Source: a virus
Direction: 5' to 3' (one strand)
Virus record (IMG/VR): IMGVR_UViG_3300031787_000485
Coordinates: 1 to 33,616 of that record
Length of the DNA: 33,616 nt
This document shows positions 30,617 through 33,616 of this stretch, in pieces (the stretch's first letter is position 1; each line of letters opens with the position of its first letter). The notes under the pieces are model-generated. The model made no database searches and was not told the DNA's origin. It was given only the letters and a program-made list of their open reading frames with translations. The translations under genes were made by a program, and so were the position numbers.

Positions 30617-31420
30617 CTACTTGTTTTTATTGATTAATTGATTAAAATACTCCTTTGCGTACTTGAGTGCTGCCTGCTCACGTCTCTCGATATGTGTGAT
30701 GTCAGCGTCCGTAAGTTCGAACTCAATGTACGTCACCCTTAAGTTAGGGTCTAAGTCATCTACATAGTGTAGGTCATCTCCTTCCCATTCAGGAATCAAT
30801 CCTTCAGGTGTGGACATCAGTACATAACACAGCCTTGCACGTCTCCACTCCTTGCCAGTCATCTTTGACTTCATGTAGCAGTAAAGCTTCAACTGCCACT
30901 CGTATGTGCTGTTGCTTATGTCTTTCGGTAGTGCAGGAAACGTGTCCTTCGACCAGGAACACTTGATGTCGGTGATCATCAGATCTATCTCATCCTCAAG
31001 GTCTGGGTGTCCAGTAAACGCTCCGTAAGAAAGTGCTGACGTTGACTTCTTAAGATCCAAAAGAAAGAAGGAATTAAGGAAGTCAATCGCGTCGTCCTCT
31101 ACTGTTGTCCCTTTCTCCGTTTCTTTACTTCCGAATGGCTTCTTGTACTTATAGACGGTCTGCTTTACTAGCGTCTCTACATACGTCTTACCTCCTGCAC
31201 TCAACTCCACTATTCCGTTCTCAAAGTCCGTCTTTATCTGATGAAGCTTCTCATACTCAGCCTTCATCTTGTCTGTTAACTTCTTCTTTGGATCTGTTAC
31301 GGATAGTAGTGCGCGCTCTCGGTAGTCGTCGTATGTCTTCTGCTGTGACTCAGACAGACCGTCATCTCCTGCAAACAGTGGCGCTGCACCGCTTGCTCGG
31401 AATCTTAAGTCCTCTATCAT
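30617..31420 (-). CDS. PD-(D/E)XK exonuclease, RecB/Cas4/lambda-exo type (267 aa)
   Basis: The N-terminus (LRFRASG, then a long charged linker) is like phage enzymes of the Cas4/RecB nuclease group. The core has a motif-I region KGTTVEDDAI (103-112, E108), GHPDLE (137-142, D140), MITDIKCSW (148-156, D151 and K153) and YEWQLKLYCYM (173-183, Q176 and Y180). The usual Glu of ExK is Asp here (DIK), which is allowed in the superfamily. There is no iron-sulfur cysteine set. It overlaps the upstream 166-aa gene by 4 nt, and the SSB-like gene follows after 1 nt, a layout seen in phage recombination modules, where a 5'-3' exonuclease works with an annealing or ssDNA-binding protein. Confidence 0.8.
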   Translation of the reverse strand: MIEDLRFRASGAAPLFAGDDGLSESQQKTYDDYRERALLSVTDPKKKLTDKMKAEYEKLHQIKTDFENGIVELSAGGKTYVETLVKQTVYKYKKPFGSKETEKGTTVEDDAIDFLNSFFLLDLKKSTSALSYGAFTGHPDLEDEIDLMITDIKCSWSKDTFPALPKDISNSTYEWQLKLYCYMKSKMTGKEWRRARLCYVLMSTPEGLIPEWEGDDLHYVDDLDPNLRVTYIEFELTDADITHIERREQAALKYAKEYFNQLINKNK

Positions 31421-31917
31421 TTACCGATGGATAGAAGTTCGTTCTTCTGTTCAGGCGTAAGTTTTCTCAGTGCCTCTAACTTCTCGATCGAAGTCTTGCC
31501 TGCCTCAACGTTAGCCTTAGCTTTTGCAAACTCTACGTCAGTCATTATCGGAAGCTCCTTCTTCGGTAGCGGACGAGTTGAGAAACGAAGGCAGTCAACC
31601 ATCTCCTTGTCTGTGGCTGAGAATGTCTTCTCTACTGTAAGTACGACTGGCTTGCCGACATACTCCTCATAATTCTCTGTACCGAATACCTTCTTTAGTC
31701 GTTTCATGTTTTCCTTATTCACGACCATTGGCTTCTTATACCCAGCGATGTTAGCGAAGACCTTCATCTCCTTACCTCCTGCGGTGTTATACTCGCCTAC
31801 ATAAAACTTCTCGATCACTACCTCCTTGGGTTCGAATTTGCCGTTTACTTCAAGGTCCCAATGACCTAAGTACGGCTGCTGTCCTGCCTGTTCGAACAGG
31901 GTTCTCCAGTTACTCAT
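31417..31917 (-). CDS. Putative OB-fold recombination/replication accessory protein (166 aa)
   Basis: Residues about 1-115 look like a single beta-barrel domain: WDLEVNGKFEPKEVVIEKFY, a strand with EMKVFANIAG, a helix with NKENMKRLKKVFG and strands with GKPVVLTVEKTF and DCLRFSTRP. Residues about 120-166 are a separate helical tail, with FAKAKANVEAG and EKLEALRKLTPEQ. A similar shape occurs in small Bacteroidota phage proteins encoded next to the exonuclease. It may bind ssDNA or help annealing as partner of the exonuclease, with which it overlaps by 4 nt. The gene has its own promoter in the end of the gene upstream and a leader with the TTATTAACCC element. The function is inference. Confidence 0.6.
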   Translation of the reverse strand: MSNWRTLFEQAGQQPYLGHWDLEVNGKFEPKEVVIEKFYVGEYNTAGGKEMKVFANIAGYKKPMVVNKENMKRLKKVFGTENYEEYVGKPVVLTVEKTFSATDKEMVDCLRFSTRPLPKKELPIMTDVEFAKAKANVEAGKTSIEKLEALRKLTPEQKNELLSIGK

Positions 31918-31930
31918 AATTAATATTTAA

Positions 31931-31940
31931 GGGTTAATAA
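31931..31940 (-). promoter_or_regulatory. Leader element TTATTAACCC, copy 2
   Basis: Read on the - strand, TTATTAACCC followed by TTAAA lies 13 nt upstream of the ATG at 31917. The same 10-mer sits upstream of the ATG at 407. Both follow TATCTTTG promoters and both precede a start codon without a Shine-Dalgarno sequence. Confidence 0.35.
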
Positions 31941-31941
31941 A

Positions 31942-32355
31942 TTACTGTTTGTCGGGTGCAAAGATATTCAATCTTTCATTCAATTCCAAGTATCTCTGTA
32001 ATTTTGTTGATAACTTGCCTTTACGCTCCATCAGTTCGTCCATCCGTATGTCATGCTTCTCGATCGATATCAGGTAGTTAACCTTCTCAAGTCTGTTAAT
32101 ACATACGTCAATACATACCTCATAACATCCAGCAAGCCATCCAAGTTCAGCGAACGTGTTGTACTGATCGTCTGTAACGTTGACATAATGTTCGTCTGAC
32201 ATCTGTGCGTTCTTTACGTCTATACGTCCGGACTCAACGTCTTTACTGATGCGTACTCCGTGATCGATGTAGTAGTACTGTGTGGGTGCCCGTTCGTCAC
32301 CATACCACCACAGACTAACATTAGGATCACTCTCTAGTTCTTCCCATGCTTTCAT
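31942..32355 (-). CDS. Hypothetical protein (137 aa)
   Basis: I do not recognise it. The N-terminal two-thirds (1-85) is mixed alpha/beta with many Trp, Tyr and Asp (VSLWWYGD, YYYIDHG), and includes an AGCYEVCIDVC segment with three cysteines at about 75-85. The C-terminal third is a charged coiled-coil-like helix (about 95-130), with MDELMERKGKLSTKLQRY. The end of the gene contains the promoter for the next gene. Its start overlaps the upstream gene by 4 nt. Confidence 0.6.
   Translation of the reverse strand: MKAWEELESDPNVSLWWYGDERAPTQYYYIDHGVRISKDVESGRIDVKNAQMSDEHYVNVTDDQYNTFAELGWLAGCYEVCIDVCINRLEKVNYLISIEKHDIRMDELMERKGKLSTKLQRYLELNERLNIFAPDKQ
31959..31989 (-). promoter_or_regulatory. Promoter TTG-N20-TATCTTTG (- strand)
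   Basis: On the - strand TTG (31989-31987) is 20 nt before TATCTTTG (31966-31959). It lies in the 3' end of the 137-aa gene and gives a leader of about 35 nt to ATG 31917. It should raise expression of the 166-aa protein, exonuclease and SSB-like protein relative to the small genes upstream. Confidence 0.65.
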
Positions 32356-32585
32356 GCTTCTACACGTTTTAAAATATTAACTGGTTGCTTACCTACCTCT
32401 ATTAATTTTAGGTCTACACATTTGGCTGCATCTCTTATGTCTTTACATACCTTGAGCCATTTTAATGATGTGATTGATGCTAGATACATTGTTTCATCAT
32501 CATATAAATATTCAGACACATACTTATACTGAGTCTTGCCAACTCGTACCTTCTTCTTTTTAAATTTTACTTTTTGATGCTCCAT
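32352..32585 (-). CDS. Hypothetical basic protein (77 aa)
   Basis: Unrecognised. The N-terminus is strongly basic (KVKFKKKKVRVGKTQYKYV, about residues 5-23), followed by a short acidic patch (YLYDDETMYL) and a helix with two cysteines (WLKVCKDIRDAAKCVDL). The basic start suggests nucleic acid or ribosome contact, but this is a guess. It overlaps its downstream neighbour by 4 nt and its upstream neighbour by 19 nt, which supports its being a real gene in the packed early operon. Confidence 0.5.
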   Translation of the reverse strand: MEHQKVKFKKKKVRVGKTQYKYVSEYLYDDETMYLASITSLKWLKVCKDIRDAAKCVDLKLIEVGKQPVNILKRVEA

Positions 32586-32755
32586 TCTATTGGTCTTACA
32601 ATTTGATTCATTATTAACTGATCTACTGGTATATTTGTATTCATTATAAATACACCTCCCGGAAGGTCAAATGTTATCCTAGGCATTACTTCATCATACT
32701 TTAATTCACACATGTACTTATGAAGTATGCCCCATAATTCTACTCCTACCCTCAT
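32567..32755 (-). CDS. Hypothetical protein (62 aa)
   Basis: Unrecognised. The ATG at 32755 is directly preceded by GGAGGA, one of the few Shine-Dalgarno-like sequences in the window, but with almost no spacing, so it may be chance. The protein has a helix, a strand pair (PRITFDLPGGVFIMNTNI) and a short C-terminal helix. It overlaps the next gene by 19 nt. It could also be an enzyme fragment too short to identify. Confidence 0.45.
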   Translation of the reverse strand: MRVGVELWGILHKYMCELKYDEVMPRITFDLPGGVFIMNTNIPVDQLIMNQIVRPIEWSIKK

Positions 32756-32795
32756 TCCTCCGGATTTAAATAATGAATAATATCACCTTTCTTCT

Positions 32796-33008
32796 TCAGT
32801 CTTCTGTTCGTTCGATAAGCCCTGAGACTTGATTCTTTACTGACTCTACTGCGTTTACTACTGACCATGTTTCCTTAAGTATTTCTTGAAATAAATCGTA
32901 ACTAACTTCCTTTAATGACTGATTGCTTACAGATATATTTATGTCTGTAATTTCATCTACAATATCAACTTGGTTTAAGTTCTTCTGCTGTGATCGTCCT
33001 AGTGTCAT
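32796..33008 (-). CDS. Hypothetical protein (70 aa)
   Basis: Unrecognised small protein, acidic, mainly helical in its second half (SYDLFQEILKETWSVVNAVE, about residues 36-55), with a Ser/Asn/Ile-rich first half. The only Met is the start. The upstream sequence (AGTTAGAA) is A/G-rich without a clear ribosome site. It overlaps the upstream 64-aa frame by 44 nt, which is large for this region and lowers confidence in one of the two. Confidence 0.4.
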   Translation of the reverse strand: MTLGRSQQKNLNQVDIVDEITDINISVSNQSLKEVSYDLFQEILKETWSVVNAVESVKNQVSGLIERTED

Positions 33009-33159
33009 TTCTAACTGAATTTATTGATTGACTGACTCCATTATACACAATAAGTACATTTGATTTGATAGTTAAAATTTTATAGTGAACATATGGATCA
33101 TATCTTATATTGCTTAACGATTTATACAGAGGAAGAAGTTTATGACTACCTATCTTCAT
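32965..33159 (-). CDS. Hypothetical basic protein (64 aa)
   Basis: The start is set at ATG 33159 (MKIGSHKLLPLY), which has GGTG two bases upstream and begins 1 nt after the stop of the membrane-protein gene. The same frame is open to 33279, but that part overlaps the membrane protein on the same strand and is probably not translated. The protein is basic, with alternating strands (YKILTIKSNVLIVYNG, about residues 27-42) and a polar tail. No family was recognised. Confidence 0.4.
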   Translation of the reverse strand: MKIGSHKLLPLYKSLSNIRYDPYVHYKILTIKSNVLIVYNGVSQSINSVRNDTRTITAEELKPS

Positions 33160-33160
33160 A

Positions 33161-33346
33161 TCACCAATAATTAAAAATAAAATAAGCCGTTCCAAATACC
33201 ACAATAGATCCGATTGGAATAAGTATAAATAATAAGCAGCTAATCCAAAACAATTCTCTGTCATTTTTCCATTTTTCAAGCATTGAAAAGAATATTAGTA
33301 CTAAGAACAAACCTAGCGCTAACCATCTACCGTATCCTTCCATCAT
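33161..33346 (-). CDS. Small membrane protein with two predicted TM helices (61 aa)
   Basis: Two hydrophobic segments are visible: LALGLFLVLIFFSML (about residues 9-23) and FWISCLLFILIPIGSIVVFG (about 33-52), joined by a short charged loop (EKWKNDREL). A short N-terminal MMEGYGRW precedes the first. Size and layout would fit a class II holin, but the gene lies in the early/replication operon far from any lysis gene, so a superinfection-exclusion or host membrane role is equally possible. It overlaps the upstream DUF3310-type gene by 4 nt (ATGA). Confidence 0.6.
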   Translation of the reverse strand: MMEGYGRWLALGLFLVLIFFSMLEKWKNDRELFWISCLLFILIPIGSIVVFGTAYFIFNYW

Positions 33347-33616
33347 CTTAAACTGTTAGCCATGTTTAAATACCACTCAGCCTTCTCAAGATCACGTTCG
33401 ACCGGCTGATCAGGCTTCTCTCCTGCACGAAGTTTGTACTTGAATGCACACATCTCGCAGTGCTTTATGTAAGCCTCAACTCCCCATATGTCGATCATCA
33501 TTTCATACGTCTCCTTCTCGAATTTCTTATAGTGTGACGGGTTGACAAAATCGTATCCTTCCTTCTCCAGCTCAATTACAGTAGGCTGCTCACATACCAA
33601 TTCACAATCACGCTCG
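33343..33616 (-). CDS. DUF3310-type protein, 5' end cut by window edge
   Basis: The protein has the DUF3310 core: NPSHYKKF (near the start), a helix with WGVEAYIKHCEMCAFKYKLR, and then KPDQPVERDLEKAEWYLN. The family is widespread in phages, is often annotated as a putative nucleotide kinase, and has no proven function. The reading frame stays open to the right edge. The only start codon within the window is a TTG at 33600 without a ribosome site, so the true start probably lies outside and the entry is given as partial. It is the first visible gene of the leftward early unit. Confidence 0.75.
   Translation of the reverse strand, partial: ERDCELVCEQPTVIELEKEGYDFVNPSHYKKFEKETYEMMIDIWGVEAYIKHCEMCAFKYKLRAGEKPDQPVERDLEKAEWYLNMANSLR

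Noticed and set aside
33160-33279. Extended N-terminus of the 64-aa protein up to 33279
   Set aside because: It overlaps the two-TM membrane protein on the same strand; ATG 33159 follows that gene's stop directly and has GGTG upstream.
33301-33320. - strand TAGGTTTG matching TAnnTTTG inside the membrane-protein gene
   Set aside because: It lies inside coding sequence with no -33 partner evaluated as convincing and no gene start at a fitting distance; the 8-mer with four fixed-ambiguous positions is expected by chance.
33161-33346. Two-TM protein as the phage holin
   Set aside because: Hydrophobic layout would allow it, but it sits in the early operon with no endolysin or spanin nearby; only a membrane protein call is supported.
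1-33616. tRNA genes, CRISPR arrays, insertion sequences, integrase or attachment sites
   Set aside because: Scanned by eye on both strands; no cloverleaf-like segments, regularly spaced repeats, transposase/integrase motifs or flanking duplications were seen. A tRNAscan and repeat finder would settle this.

Overview
The window is part of a double-stranded DNA phage genome that very probably infects a member of the Bacteroidota, perhaps a flavobacterium. Several independent signs agree. The promoters follow the Bacteroidota TAnnTTTG (-7) pattern and there are almost no classical Shine-Dalgarno sites. The tail nozzle protein ends in a BACON-like domain. There is a DUF3127-type single-strand binding protein, a BT4734/VirE-N-type primase domain, and a tail fibre with poly-threonine linkers of a kind common in phages of marine Bacteroidota. 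The tail genes (ring or tail-tubular-A protein, nozzle, and a gp14/gp15/gp16-like ejection trio) point to a short-tailed podovirus. Terminase, portal, major capsid protein, DNA polymerase and lysis genes are not in the window.

Layout. Positions 1-22676 are read on the + strand and hold virion genes: the end of a head operon (9-332); a small insulated operon of two paralogous proteins, probably head decoration (407-1210); a tail operon (1277-10583) with two ring/connector proteins, a 1300-aa nozzle, a 957-aa modular fibre and a glycosyltransferase-like enzyme; one further structural gene (10597-11322); and three internal/ejection proteins (11366-22676) ending in a 3014-aa multidomain protein with a zinc metallopeptidase motif. 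A bidirectional hairpin at 22684-22705 separates this block from a convergent - strand block (22737-33616).

The - strand block is the replication and early region. Read from the right edge it holds: a DUF3310 protein cut by the edge, a small membrane protein, several small unknowns, a putative OB-type protein, a PD-(D/E)XK exonuclease, a DUF3127 ssDNA-binding protein, a primase-SF3 helicase, an unknown, an SF2 helicase, a VRR-NUC nuclease, small unknowns, a small HTH protein, a metallophosphoesterase with an N-terminal HTH-like region, and a free-standing GIY-YIG homing endonuclease. Most adjacent genes overlap by 1-50 nt, so translation is probably coupled.

Regulation. Four + strand sites and one - strand site carry exactly TATCTTTG, and another - strand site carries TATTTTTG after a well-spaced TTTG. 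Three of these sit 4-5 nt before the start codon and should give leaderless or nearly leaderless mRNAs. Two others have leaders that share the 10-mer TTATTAACCC. Two promoters directly abut the T-tract of a terminator.

Most interesting idea: the fibre alternates two kinds of cysteine-containing module joined by runs of 9-25 (mostly) threonines. The gene overlapping its end encodes a DxD glycosyltransferase-like protein. This suggests, but does not prove, that the phage O-glycosylates its own fibre linkers. No tRNA, CRISPR array, insertion sequence or attachment site was seen, and no stretch over 300 nt lacks a gene.
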